A stretch of DNA of 60,403 bases from Flavobacteriaceae bacterium (lineage in GTDB: Bacteria > Bacteroidota > Bacteroidia > Flavobacteriales > Flavobacteriaceae). The stretch spans positions 1-60,403 of the forward strand of contig JAOZLL010000004.1 in the NCBI GenBank assembly GCA_029934835.1, given 5' to 3'. A model generated the notes under the pieces. That model was not told where the DNA came from and searched no databases. It worked only from the letters and a program-made list of their open reading frames with translations. The position numbers and the translations under genes are program-made. Below are positions 1-8,624 of the stretch, in pieces. The stretch's first letter is position 1. Every line of letters starts with the position of its first letter.

Positions 1-54
1 GCCTATTGCCTATTGCCTATTGCCTATTGCCTATTGCCTATTGCCTATTGCCTA
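1..54. repeat. Heptanucleotide tandem array (gcctatt)n
   Basis: Seven perfect head-to-tail copies of gcctatt and a partial eighth run from the first base of the window, so the true array may be longer. The array overlaps the 3' end of the minus-strand SprT-like gene. Its complement AATAGGC encodes the last residues and provides the TAG stop. Every frame through three AATAGGC units meets a TAG, so the array works as an all-frame stop. Confidence 0.95.
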
Positions 55-652
55 TCTTTTTCACATCCGCATTTTGATGAATTAAATATTTTTTTTTGTT
101 TTTTTTATCCATACATTCATATCGTGTACGTCTTTTTTCACCTAAGATAAAGGTTTTATTTCGTAAAATAAATTTATTTCCTGTCTCTAATTCAAATAAG
201 CTAACATTGTCTGATGGAGTATCATATTTTTTTAAGGCTATGGATAATTGCACATCAGAACCCGTAGCTGCTTTTGGATTTTTAAGGTATTGCGCTAAAT
301 AGGGAAGTGTATCATTGGGGAAAATATCATTATTTAAAAAAGGAAGCATTAAATATTTGAATTCATTTTTCCACTCGGCACCATGTGGTTTCACCCTTTT
401 ATACTTTTTATGTGTCAACCAATGCGCTATTTCATGAACTAAAGTCAATAAAAAACTATATTTATTCAGATTATGATTCACGCTAATTTGTGCTTCTCCA
501 TTTCTTAAAACCCTAAAATCGCCTTGTTTGGTAAGTCGTTCTCGAGTTATTTTTATGTGAATAGGATGTTTATCCAATAAATTGAATAAGCTAGTATGAG
601 CTGCCTCTGGAATATGCTCTTTTAATATTTGCCGGTATTTATCTTTATTCAT
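38..652 (-). CDS. SprT-like domain metalloprotein
   Basis: A 204-residue protein with the zinc-binding HExxH motif (HEIAHWLTH, about residues 72-80). It is followed by the KPHGAEWKNEF segment typical of SprT-like proteins, which supplies the distal His/Glu region. SprT-like proteins are predicted zinc metallopeptidases of unclear bacterial role. The ATG at 652 lies directly behind a heptamer array (654-688), and the final residues (IGNRQ) are encoded by a second heptamer array at 1-54. The next gene upstream on the same strand is the SDR oxidoreductase, 38 bp away, so the two may share a transcript. Family call is firm; substrate is unknown. Confidence 0.85.
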   Translation of the reverse strand: MNKDKYRQILKEHIPEAAHTSLFNLLDKHPIHIKITRERLTKQGDFRVLRNGEAQISVNHNLNKYSFLLTLVHEIAHWLTHKKYKRVKPHGAEWKNEFKYLMLPFLNNDIFPNDTLPYLAQYLKNPKAATGSDVQLSIALKKYDTPSDNVSLFELETGNKFILRNKTFILGEKRRTRYECMDKKNKKKYLIHQNADVKKIGNRQ

Positions 653-653
653 T

Positions 654-688
654 TTTGACTTTCAACTTTCAACTTTCAACTTTGAACT
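654..688. repeat. Heptanucleotide tandem array (ttcaact)n
   Basis: Five units of period 7 (three perfect ttcaact, flanked by tttgact and ttgaact). They lie between the stop of the SDR gene (691) and the ATG of the SprT-like gene (652). On the transcribed strand this reads AGTTGAA repeated right up to the start codon, so copy number would change the spacing or structure of the translation start region. Confidence 0.9.
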
Positions 689-690
689 CA

Positions 691-1365
691 TTAAGGTGTA
701 GAACTAGCAACAGGTAAAATTTTTCCGTTAAAGTATTTATTTCCAAATAGTGCAAAATCTGCAATATAAGACGCCATATCGTTTGCTGAAGTTGGAGCTT
801 TGTAACCAGGAAAAGCTTCGTCTAACATTTCAGTTTGTACAGCACCAAGAGCCAAAGCGTTAAAAGCGATACCTTCATCTTTGTACTCTTCGGCTAATAA
901 TTCGGTTAGCGTAATCACAGCACCTTTAGAAGAGCTGTAGGCTGAAAGACCAGCAAATTTTGAGCTCCCTTGAATACCGCCCATACTGCTGATATTTAGC
1001 ACATGACTTCCTTTTTTTAAATAAGGCAACATGATTCTGGTCAATTCTGCAACGGCAAAAACATTTACTTGATACACATCAAAGAAATCTTGTATAGTAG
1101 TTTCTTTAAATGGTTTGTTAACTAGTTTTCCTGCATTATGGATAATAATATCAACTTTTTTCCAATTATTTTCAACATACGCCAAAGCTTTTTTTAGATA
1201 ATTAGCTTGTGTTAAATCAAGCGCTAATGCTTTGACATTTTTTATTTTTTGAACAGGCTTAACATTCCTTGAGATGGCAAGAATATTATGTTTGGTAGAT
1301 AGAATTTTAACTAATTCTAATCCTATTCCTCGACTGACACCCGTAATGATTATGTTTTTTCGCAT
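691..1365 (-). CDS. SDR family NAD(P)-dependent oxidoreductase
   Basis: A 224-residue short-chain dehydrogenase. The N-terminal Rossmann motif TGVSRGIG binds the dinucleotide, NAG (about residue 97) follows, and the catalytic Ser and YSSSK are in the segment near residues 127-147. Length is normal for classical SDRs. SDRs reduce or oxidise alcohols and carbonyls; nothing here fixes the substrate. The ATG at 1365 is the only reasonable start because it directly precedes the glycine-rich strand. The SprT-like gene follows 38 bp downstream. Confidence 0.9.
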   Translation of the reverse strand: MRKNIIITGVSRGIGLELVKILSTKHNILAISRNVKPVQKIKNVKALALDLTQANYLKKALAYVENNWKKVDIIIHNAGKLVNKPFKETTIQDFFDVYQVNVFAVAELTRIMLPYLKKGSHVLNISSMGGIQGSSKFAGLSAYSSSKGAVITLTELLAEEYKDEGIAFNALALGAVQTEMLDEAFPGYKAPTSANDMASYIADFALFGNKYFNGKILPVASSTP

Positions 1366-1424
1366 ATCACAAAAATAAAGTTTTCTTTGTGACTTTACGA
1401 CTTTGCAAGAGAAATTATTCCTTT

Positions 1425-2951
1425 TTAATCAAATATAATATGTACATAAGCTCCAATATCTGCTGGATTAGATCGGGTAACTCCAAGAATATCAATGGGA
1501 ACTTGTGTCGTACCATTTAATGAAGCTTGTCCATTTCCATCAGATTCTTCTCCAATAATTAGTTCGTTTTGATAGGTGTCTTTAAAATTTGGATCTCCAT
1601 TTAGTATGTTATTTACATAATAATTGGTATCTGTAAAATCATATAAAGGATTGTCAACATAACTATTTTGAATATCATCAAATTGTATCAAGTTATGAGT
1701 GAATTGATAGTTAAAAGTGGCGCCATCTATTTTTTCTAGATTTAATTCAATATTATTTCTACCAGCAATAATACAATTGGTGAAATTCGCTGCTACTAAA
1801 TCTACAGCTACTAAGGTCGTTTCGTCAAGGGCGTAGAAATTATTTACCAATACCGTTGGGTAACTTCGAAGTCCATTCCAGTAGTTAGCAAATGTGCAAT
1901 GTGTAAAATCATAAACACCACCTTGTGTGATGGCTAAAGATGAAAAACCCGCATTGTTCATGACTAAGTTTTCTCCTAGGATGTTTGTTTGCCGTGTTAA
2001 TATTCCAAATTGTGCTGCATTGTAAATCTGGGAGTTTTTCAGTTCTAAAACAGGTTGAATATTATCTGTATATCCATCAACGAGTAAACCTACGCTACTG
2101 TTCTTAATTGTTAAATAATTTATTAGATTATCCACACTTCCATTACGTAACCAGACCAAACCCCATTGACCAGGTACATCAGCATATTCGGGTTCTAGAC
2201 GATCACCTTCAAAAACGACTTCTGTGTCGAGTTGTCCTTCAATATTTAAGTCTCCTTGAATGTGTAAGCTAGAATTCTCATTGACTATCAATCCAGAGTT
2301 AGCATGAAAATGAACCTTAGTTCCAGCTTCTATTGTTAGTGTTTTTGCGTTGTTATTAGTATCTCCAACCATCATATAACCATAAATAACATAAGGTTTT
2401 TCGTTGGAAAAGGTTAGTTCACTATCTAATAAATACCGACCAGGAATCTCAGTTACTTCACCGTTAATCTCTAGGGTTTCTATGACTCCGTTTTCTCTAT
2501 TCGGATATAAAAAATGAGCATCTTGTACAAGTGTAACTAGTTTGACATCTTGTTGGTTTGCTCCTTCATCAAAAAGTAATTCATCCACATAAAGTGGGTC
2601 TACTACATCTGCGTAATCAATGGTGGTTTCTATAAAAACATAAATGCTATCTTTAGCTAGAATATCAATATTTTCAAAGTATTTCCCAGGGATTCCATCT
2701 ACATTTAAACGGTAACCCGAATCATCACCACGACCCAATTTAATTGTTGGAATAGTGATGGCGTTATCACTACGGTTATAAACTTTTAAACGATAGGTAC
2801 TTGAACTCGTGGTCGTAAAAACAGTATCTAAATAAACCGTGTCTTTTGAAAATTCGAGTTGTCCATCACTGAGATTGGTGCTAAAATCTTTTCTACATGA
2901 GGAGATAAGGATTAATCCGATAAAAAATAGTAAAGTTATGAGTTGTTTCAT
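1425..2951 (-). CDS. Surface lipoprotein with right-handed beta-helix-like body
   Basis: About 508 residues from ATG 2951. An upstream in-frame ATG at 2969 would add six residues before a good lipoprotein signal peptide, so 2951 is preferred. The signal ends in a lipobox (LISSC), and the acylated Cys is followed by RKDF. The body is rich in short beta-strand repeats with many Asn/Gly/Thr residues and phrases such as TIEAGTKVHFHANSGLIV, which resemble parallel beta-helix or right-handed beta-helix proteins. It is probably anchored on the outer membrane; ligand or enzymatic function is not visible. It stands alone, transcribed away from the peptidase gene at 3.1 kb. Confidence 0.8.
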   Translation of the reverse strand: MKQLITLLFFIGLILISSCRKDFSTNLSDGQLEFSKDTVYLDTVFTTTSSSTYRLKVYNRSDNAITIPTIKLGRGDDSGYRLNVDGIPGKYFENIDILAKDSIYVFIETTIDYADVVDPLYVDELLFDEGANQQDVKLVTLVQDAHFLYPNRENGVIETLEINGEVTEIPGRYLLDSELTFSNEKPYVIYGYMMVGDTNNNAKTLTIEAGTKVHFHANSGLIVNENSSLHIQGDLNIEGQLDTEVVFEGDRLEPEYADVPGQWGLVWLRNGSVDNLINYLTIKNSSVGLLVDGYTDNIQPVLELKNSQIYNAAQFGILTRQTNILGENLVMNNAGFSSLAITQGGVYDFTHCTFANYWNGLRSYPTVLVNNFYALDETTLVAVDLVAANFTNCIIAGRNNIELNLEKIDGATFNYQFTHNLIQFDDIQNSYVDNPLYDFTDTNYYVNNILNGDPNFKDTYQNELIIGEESDGNGQASLNGTTQVPIDILGVTRSNPADIGAYVHIIFD

Positions 2952-3117
2952 GTAGATTTCTTTGTTCAAATAACGCTTATTTAATTGAATTGTTGCTAAG
3001 CTACAAAATCAATTTAAGCAAAATTATATAATATTTAAGAATTAGCATTTCATTAAGAGCAGATTATTGTGAAAAAGGCAAGAAAATCGTATTATTGTAA
3101 TGAAATTAATACTTATT

Positions 3118-5310
3118 ATGATGCGCTATTTTACACTTTTATTGATTACTTATTTATTCGTTGGATGTTCTACACAACAAACTGTCGTTGCACAAGATTC
3201 AAACACTTTAAAAAACATAACACTTGAGGATATTTGGCAAGATGGAACCTTTCGAACAGAAAGAATGAATGCTCTAAATTCTATGAAAGGAGATTTTTAT
3301 ACTTTATTAGATTTTAATCGTGAAACTCGTAGTACGGCAGTGGTTAAGTATAGTTATCAAACTTTAGAAAAAGTCAGCACTATTGTCGATAGTAAAAATC
3401 TAGCTGATTTGGCTTATTTTGAATCCTATGCCTTTAATGCAGATGAAACGAAGTTATTGTTAAGTGCTGAATCAGAACCCATTTATCGTCACTCAGAAAA
3501 TGCGTTGTTTTATGTATATGATTTAAAAACCAAAAAACTACAAAAGGTTGCTGATGAAAAAATTCAACAGGTTACTTTTTCACCAGACAGTAATAAGATT
3601 GCTTATGTATTTAAAAATAATATTTATATTTTCAATTTAAAGGAAAACAGATTAGATCAAATTACTTTTGATGGGAAAATAAATCATATTATCAATGGAA
3701 TCACTGATTGGGTTTATGAAGAAGAATTTGGTTTTGTACGAGCTTTTCAATGGAATGCTGATGGTACCAGTTTAGCATTCTTACGTTTTGATGAATCAGA
3801 AGTCCCTGAATTTACCATGATGCGTTATGGTGATGATTTATATCCGTATCCACATACGTTTAAATACCCCAAAGCAGGAGAAAAAAATTCTGATGTTAGT
3901 TTGTATTTGTATCCTATGGGAGCAAAATCAGCTACAAAAATTGAATTGGGTGACTACGAATATATCCCAAGATTAAAATGGACAAAAGATGCCAATTTAC
4001 TTGCTGTACAAACGACAAATAGAAGGCAAAATAGTTTAAAATTACATCTTGTTGATAATCGAACTCAAAGAGCAAAACTTGTATTTGATGAAAAATCAGA
4101 TACTTATGTTAATGTTCGAGATGTGTTAACTTTTTTAGATGATAATAGTTTTATATGGAGTAGTGAAAGAGATGGTTTTGATCATTTATACCATTATCAA
4201 GTTGATGGAAAATTGATAAATCAGATTACAAAAGGCAATTGGGATGTTATCAAGTTTTATGGAGCAGATGAAAAAAACAAGCAACTATTTTATCAATCGG
4301 TTGAAGACGGAAGTATCAATAAAACGGTCTATTCCATCAGTTTTAATGGAAAAAACAAAAAGAGATTAAGCCCAGATCATGGCATGAATAGAGCTTCGTT
4401 TAGTAAAAATAGAAAATATTTTATCAATAATTTTTCGGATGTAAGTACGCCTTCAATCTATACCTTACACACATCAGATGGAAAACTTTTAAAGAAGGTG
4501 AAAGACAACAAAGATGTGCAGCAAAAGCTTGCAGCATACAAGGTAAGTCAAAAAGAGTTTTCTACGATAACAACCAAAGATGGCACTTTTAATATGTGGA
4601 TGATAAAACCACTAGATTTTGATCAGAATATAAAATATCCTGTTTTGATGTATCAATATTCAGGGCCAGGCGTACAGACGGTACAAAATTCATGGAATGG
4701 CTATGACGATTATTGGTATTATATGTTAGCAGCTAAAGGTTATATCGTCGTGAGTGTAGATGGACGAGGTACTGGAGGAAAAGGAGCTGCATTTACCAAA
4801 GTAACCTACAAAGAACTTGGGAAATATGAAACTATAGATCAAATAGAAGCAGCAATAGAATTAGGAAATCGAGCTTACATTGATGCAGACAGAATCGGAA
4901 TTTGGGGATGGTCTTATGGTGGATTTACGAGTTCGAATGCCTTATTAAAAGGAGGTGATGTTTTTAAAATGGCAATTGCAGTTGCGCCCGTTACCAATTG
5001 GCGTCTTTATGACACGGTTTATACCGAACGCTATATGCAAACACCACAAGAAAATCCTAAAGGATATGACCAAAACTCACCCTTGTTTTTTGCGGATCAA
5101 TTAAAAGGGAAGTATCTATTAGTACACGGTTCAGGAGATGACAACGTACATGTTCAAAATTCCATGCAAATGATTAATGCGCTGATAACAGCCGATGTTC
5201 CATTTGATAGTGAACTCTATCCTGACAGAACACACGGAATTTATCGAGGTAAAAACACTCGTTTACACTTATATAAAAAAATGACTGATTTCATTTTGAA
5301 AAATTTATAA
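3118..5310 (+). CDS. Dipeptidyl peptidase IV (S9B family) lipoprotein
   Basis: About 730 residues. The protein has a lipoprotein signal (LFVGC), then a beta-propeller with the DPP IV Glu motif DWVYEEEFGF that binds the free N-terminus of substrates, then an alpha/beta-hydrolase domain. The catalytic Ser is in GWSYGG, the Asp in GSGDDNVH and the His in DRTHGI. DPP IV removes Xaa-Pro dipeptides from peptides, here probably in the periplasm or at the outer membrane. In-frame ATGs at 3100, 3118 and 3121 compete; a TATTATTG promoter-like box just before 3100 favours the later ones. Three POT transporters follow, suggesting release and uptake of dipeptides. Confidence 0.93.
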   Translation: MMRYFTLLLITYLFVGCSTQQTVVAQDSNTLKNITLEDIWQDGTFRTERMNALNSMKGDFYTLLDFNRETRSTAVVKYSYQTLEKVSTIVDSKNLADLAYFESYAFNADETKLLLSAESEPIYRHSENALFYVYDLKTKKLQKVADEKIQQVTFSPDSNKIAYVFKNNIYIFNLKENRLDQITFDGKINHIINGITDWVYEEEFGFVRAFQWNADGTSLAFLRFDESEVPEFTMMRYGDDLYPYPHTFKYPKAGEKNSDVSLYLYPMGAKSATKIELGDYEYIPRLKWTKDANLLAVQTTNRRQNSLKLHLVDNRTQRAKLVFDEKSDTYVNVRDVLTFLDDNSFIWSSERDGFDHLYHYQVDGKLINQITKGNWDVIKFYGADEKNKQLFYQSVEDGSINKTVYSISFNGKNKKRLSPDHGMNRASFSKNRKYFINNFSDVSTPSIYTLHTSDGKLLKKVKDNKDVQQKLAAYKVSQKEFSTITTKDGTFNMWMIKPLDFDQNIKYPVLMYQYSGPGVQTVQNSWNGYDDYWYYMLAAKGYIVVSVDGRGTGGKGAAFTKVTYKELGKYETIDQIEAAIELGNRAYIDADRIGIWGWSYGGFTSSNALLKGGDVFKMAIAVAPVTNWRLYDTVYTERYMQTPQENPKGYDQNSPLFFADQLKGKYLLVHGSGDDNVHVQNSMQMINALITADVPFDSELYPDRTHGIYRGKNTRLHLYKKMTDFILKNL

Positions 5311-5324
5311 CGTGGATAATTGTA

Positions 5325-5408
5325 TTAGATGCGGTTTTTTAATTTTTCAACTAAATAGTCTTGGGTCTTTTTATATAACTTATCAAGACTTTCTAATAAC
5401 TTTTTCAT
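5325..5408 (-). CDS. Possible 27-aa charged peptide
   Basis: A short ORF (ATG at 5408, TAA at 5325) in the gap between the DPP IV gene and the first transporter, antisense to both. It encodes an amphipathic, Lys/Leu/Glu-rich peptide beginning MKKLLESLDKLYKK. No promoter or ribosome-binding signal stands out. The composition looks more protein-like than random AT-rich sequence, but the length is too small to be certain. Confidence 0.25.
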   Translation of the reverse strand: MKKLLESLDKLYKKTQDYLVEKLKNRI

Positions 5409-5488
5409 CGAATCAAGTGTAATTATCTAACCTTTCCAAAAATTTACTTACTTTTATCCGATTTAATTTTTAACTAAGACAAAAAATT

Positions 5489-6973
5489 ATGAGTAACAAA
5501 CAAGCACACCCAAAAGCACTTTATACACTATTTGCCACTGAAATGTGGGAACGGTTCAGTTATTACGGAATGCGTGCCTTACTAACGCTTTATCTTACTG
5601 CTGAGTTAGCAAATGGAGGTTTTGGGTTGAATAGACAAGAATCCTTAACGCTTTACGCCATTTTCACAGGATTAGTATACTTAACTCCTATACTTGGAGG
5701 TTGGGTTGCTGATAAATTTCTTGGAAAACGGAAAACAGTTTATATAGGAGGTTTGGTAATGGCAGTAGGTCAGTTTTTATTAGCTGCAAGTGCATTTATG
5801 GCACATTCGTTAGATCCTGTAACACGTTTATTTGTATTTAATTTTGGATTAGGAGTTCTTATTATTGGTAATGGATTTTTTAAACCAAATATTTCTACCA
5901 TAGTTGGAGATTTTTATGATGATAATGACCCAAGAAAAGATTCGGCCTTTAATATATTCTATATGGGTATTAATTTAGGAGCAATCTTAGGACCTTTTAT
6001 TGCTGGAGCATTAGGAGAAAATGTTTCTTGGGGTTGGGGTTATTTATCTGCAGGTATAGGTATGATTTTAGGTGTTTTATGGATGAAAGCAAGAGAAGCT
6101 ACATTAGAGGACAAAGGATTGCCACCAAATACTCCAGAAGGTAAATTAGTTTTAGATAGAAAAGATTGGTGTGACATAATTGTTTATGCCGTCGCTTTAG
6201 TAGTTGCTACTTTAGCAATCGTTTTTGTTTGGGGATTATTACCTGATAATGTTGCTGATATTATAACCTATGTAGGTTTTGCAGTAGGATTTTTAGGATT
6301 GATGTATATAATTTTTCAAGGAACCAATGGTGCTGAAGAATGGACTCGAATGATTGTTATTTTAATTTTAGCTTTTTTTAATATTGCCTTTTGGGCAGGA
6401 TTTGAACAAGCAGGTGGTACGATGAATCTTTTCGCGAAAGAAAATACAGACAGATTGATTTTTGGATGGGATATGCCCGCAACTTGGTTCCAAAATATTA
6501 ACCCAATTGCAATTCTAATTTTTGCACCTATTTTCTCAATCCTATGGTTAAAATTAGATGCGATGAAATTTAACCCAAGAACACCGATAAAATTTGCAAT
6601 AGGATTATTCTTAGGAGCAGTTGCTTTCTGGATAATGACACAAGCAAGTCATGCTGCAGATGGAGGAAACTTAGTTTCACCTTGGTGGTTAGTAGTAGTT
6701 TATGTCGTGTTAACTTTAGGAGAACTAATGTTATCACCAATTGGTCTTTCTATGATTACTAAGCTAGCACCAAAAAAATTGGTATCTGTAGTTATGGGAT
6801 TATGGATGGCAAGTTTTGCAGCCGGTAATTACCTAGCAGGTATGATGGAGAGCATCCTACATAAATACGACTTTGAGTTATATCCATTTATTATGTGGAT
6901 GATGATCGGCTCAGGTGTGTCACTATTAGTGTTGTCGCCAATGCTTAATAAATTTATGAAAGGAATTCACTAA
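5489..6973 (+). CDS. POT family (PTR2/DtpT-like) peptide MFS transporter
   Basis: A 494-residue membrane protein with about 12-14 hydrophobic segments. The proton-coupled oligopeptide transporter signature EMWERFSYYGMRALL (E..ERF..Y) is in helix 1, and the FFxPNIS-type helix 4 region (GFFKPNISTIVGDFY) follows. POT transporters import di- and tripeptides with protons. It is the first of three consecutive POT genes after a DPP IV gene. A strong hairpin terminator follows at 7006-7037, so it may be partly an independent transcription unit. Confidence 0.92.
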   Translation: MSNKQAHPKALYTLFATEMWERFSYYGMRALLTLYLTAELANGGFGLNRQESLTLYAIFTGLVYLTPILGGWVADKFLGKRKTVYIGGLVMAVGQFLLAASAFMAHSLDPVTRLFVFNFGLGVLIIGNGFFKPNISTIVGDFYDDNDPRKDSAFNIFYMGINLGAILGPFIAGALGENVSWGWGYLSAGIGMILGVLWMKAREATLEDKGLPPNTPEGKLVLDRKDWCDIIVYAVALVVATLAIVFVWGLLPDNVADIITYVGFAVGFLGLMYIIFQGTNGAEEWTRMIVILILAFFNIAFWAGFEQAGGTMNLFAKENTDRLIFGWDMPATWFQNINPIAILIFAPIFSILWLKLDAMKFNPRTPIKFAIGLFLGAVAFWIMTQASHAADGGNLVSPWWLVVVYVVLTLGELMLSPIGLSMITKLAPKKLVSVVMGLWMASFAAGNYLAGMMESILHKYDFELYPFIMWMMIGSGVSLLVLSPMLNKFMKGIH

Positions 6974-7005
6974 GATTTAATGAACAAACAAAATAAATAA
7001 CCAAT

Positions 7006-7037
7006 ATAAACCCTGTTAAGAACTTAGCAGGGTTTAT
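7006..7037 (+). terminator. Rho-independent terminator-like hairpin
   Basis: A perfect 10-bp stem (ATAAACCCTG paired with CAGGGTTTAT), extended by TTAAG/CTTA toward the loop, lies in the 83-bp gap between the first and second POT genes. No long T-run follows the stem, so termination may be partial or the hairpin may stabilise the mRNA end. Confidence 0.6.
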
Positions 7038-7056
7038 CTATTAAAACAATTATCTT

Positions 7057-8538
7057 ATGAGTACAGAAAATAAAGAATTAGGATTTATTGGATTACTAAG
7101 ATCTTTCCCTAAACCATTTTGGTTGGCAAGTGCTATGGAGTTATTCGAGCGTTGGGCTTGGTATGGTCTATTTGCTGTATTAGCTTTATATCTTACAGGA
7201 TCTACGGATGAAGGCGCCTTGGGTTTTACACATGTAGAACGTGGAGAAATTATGTCGTATGTGACTGCAATTCTCTATTTCTTACCTATTATTACTGGAG
7301 CTATTTCAGATAAGATCGGTTATAAATTATCCTTGATAATTGCCTATTTACTGTTAGGAGTAGGTTACTATTTTATGGGAGAAGTAACCTCTTATAGTGC
7401 TGTATTTCTCATGTTCCTTGTAGTGGCTTTAGGTGCAGCCATGTTTAAACCAGTTGCCTCAGCTATTGTAACAAAATCTACAGATAAATCAAACTCGTCC
7501 TTTGGGTTTGGGGTGTTTTATATGATGGTCAATATCGGTGGGTTCTTCGGTCCATTGTTTTCAGCGAAATTACGTGATGAGTACGGTTGGAAAATAGTTT
7601 TTTTAATGGCTACAAGTGCAATTATTGTTAATTTAATTATTGTAATCTTTTTCTTTAAAGAACCACATAGAGAAAAAAACACAGATTCTTTAGGTAAAAC
7701 CATCACTACTTCGTTAAAACATATTTGGGAAGCATTGTCTGATATGAAATTAACCTTCTTATTATTAATAATGGTCGGTTTTTGGTTGATGTTCAACCAA
7801 CTGTTTTATACGTTACCTGTTTTTATTGAGGAGTGGATTAATACAACACCTTTTTACGAGGCTTTTCATAAAATATTGCCTCCAATTGCCGATTTCTTGA
7901 AAAATAAAGACGGTAGTATCAATCCAGAAATGATTGTAAATCTCGATGCTTTCTTTATTATTATCTTCCAGATGACTATCTCTATGATTATCTTAAAATG
8001 GAGACCTATTAGTGCTATGATGACTGGTATTATTATCGCTATGATTGGTATAGGTGTTTCATTCTATACTAACAATAGTTTATATACTGTTTTAGGTATT
8101 TTAATTTTTGCCATTGGTGAAATGACTTCCAATCCTAAATTTTCTGATTATATAGCTAAAATCTCTCCTAAAGGAAAAGAAGCCTTATATATGGGAACCT
8201 ACTTTTTACCTATTGCCTTAGCAAATCTTTTAACGAAATGGATTACAGGTGATTTATATGAAAATATGTCTGATAAAGTAGTAATAATCAGACAAGAATT
8301 AGCCAACAGGAGTATGGAATTACCCGAGATAACAACTGAGTTTACGAAAAATGATTTTTATAATGCTGCTGCTGAAAAGCTACAAATGTCACAAGAGCAA
8401 ATGACAACTTTTATGTGGGATAACTATCATCCCGGTAATATTTGGTACGTCATTGCAGGTATTGGAATGATTACAGTTGTAGGCTTATTGATTTATAATG
8501 TGGTAATAGCCAATAAAATTAAAAAACAAAACGCTTAA
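7057..8538 (+). CDS. POT/MFS family peptide transporter (divergent)
   Basis: A 493-residue membrane protein related to its neighbours but more divergent. Helix 1 reads MELFERWAWYGLFAVLALYL, keeping the ERF-like ERW and the YG of the POT signature, and helix 4 has AAMFKPVASAIV. An extra polar segment of about 40 residues, with a helical stretch around MELPEITTEFTKNDFYNAAAE, precedes the last helix. Import of peptides by proton symport is inferred from family membership. A terminator hairpin follows at 8557-8586. Confidence 0.87.
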   Translation: MSTENKELGFIGLLRSFPKPFWLASAMELFERWAWYGLFAVLALYLTGSTDEGALGFTHVERGEIMSYVTAILYFLPIITGAISDKIGYKLSLIIAYLLLGVGYYFMGEVTSYSAVFLMFLVVALGAAMFKPVASAIVTKSTDKSNSSFGFGVFYMMVNIGGFFGPLFSAKLRDEYGWKIVFLMATSAIIVNLIIVIFFFKEPHREKNTDSLGKTITTSLKHIWEALSDMKLTFLLLIMVGFWLMFNQLFYTLPVFIEEWINTTPFYEAFHKILPPIADFLKNKDGSINPEMIVNLDAFFIIIFQMTISMIILKWRPISAMMTGIIIAMIGIGVSFYTNNSLYTVLGILIFAIGEMTSNPKFSDYIAKISPKGKEALYMGTYFLPIALANLLTKWITGDLYENMSDKVVIIRQELANRSMELPEITTEFTKNDFYNAAAEKLQMSQEQMTTFMWDNYHPGNIWYVIAGIGMITVVGLLIYNVVIANKIKKQNA

Positions 8539-8556
8539 TTTTTTAATTGATTTCCT

Positions 8557-8586
8557 AAAATGCTTCTAAACTCGCAGAAGCGTTTT
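8557..8586 (+). terminator. Rho-independent terminator
   Basis: Stem AAAATGCTTCT/AGAAGCGTTTT with an 8-nt loop and a run of six T, just after the second POT gene. A TACTTTGC promoter-like -7 box (8590-8597) begins at the end of the T-run and probably drives the third POT gene. Confidence 0.8.
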
Positions 8587-8624
8587 TTGTACTTTGCAAA
8601 CTTTATAACTTTTAACTCATATAA

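Noticed and set aside
1-688. CRISPR array
   Set aside because: The repeats are contiguous heptamers with no spacers.
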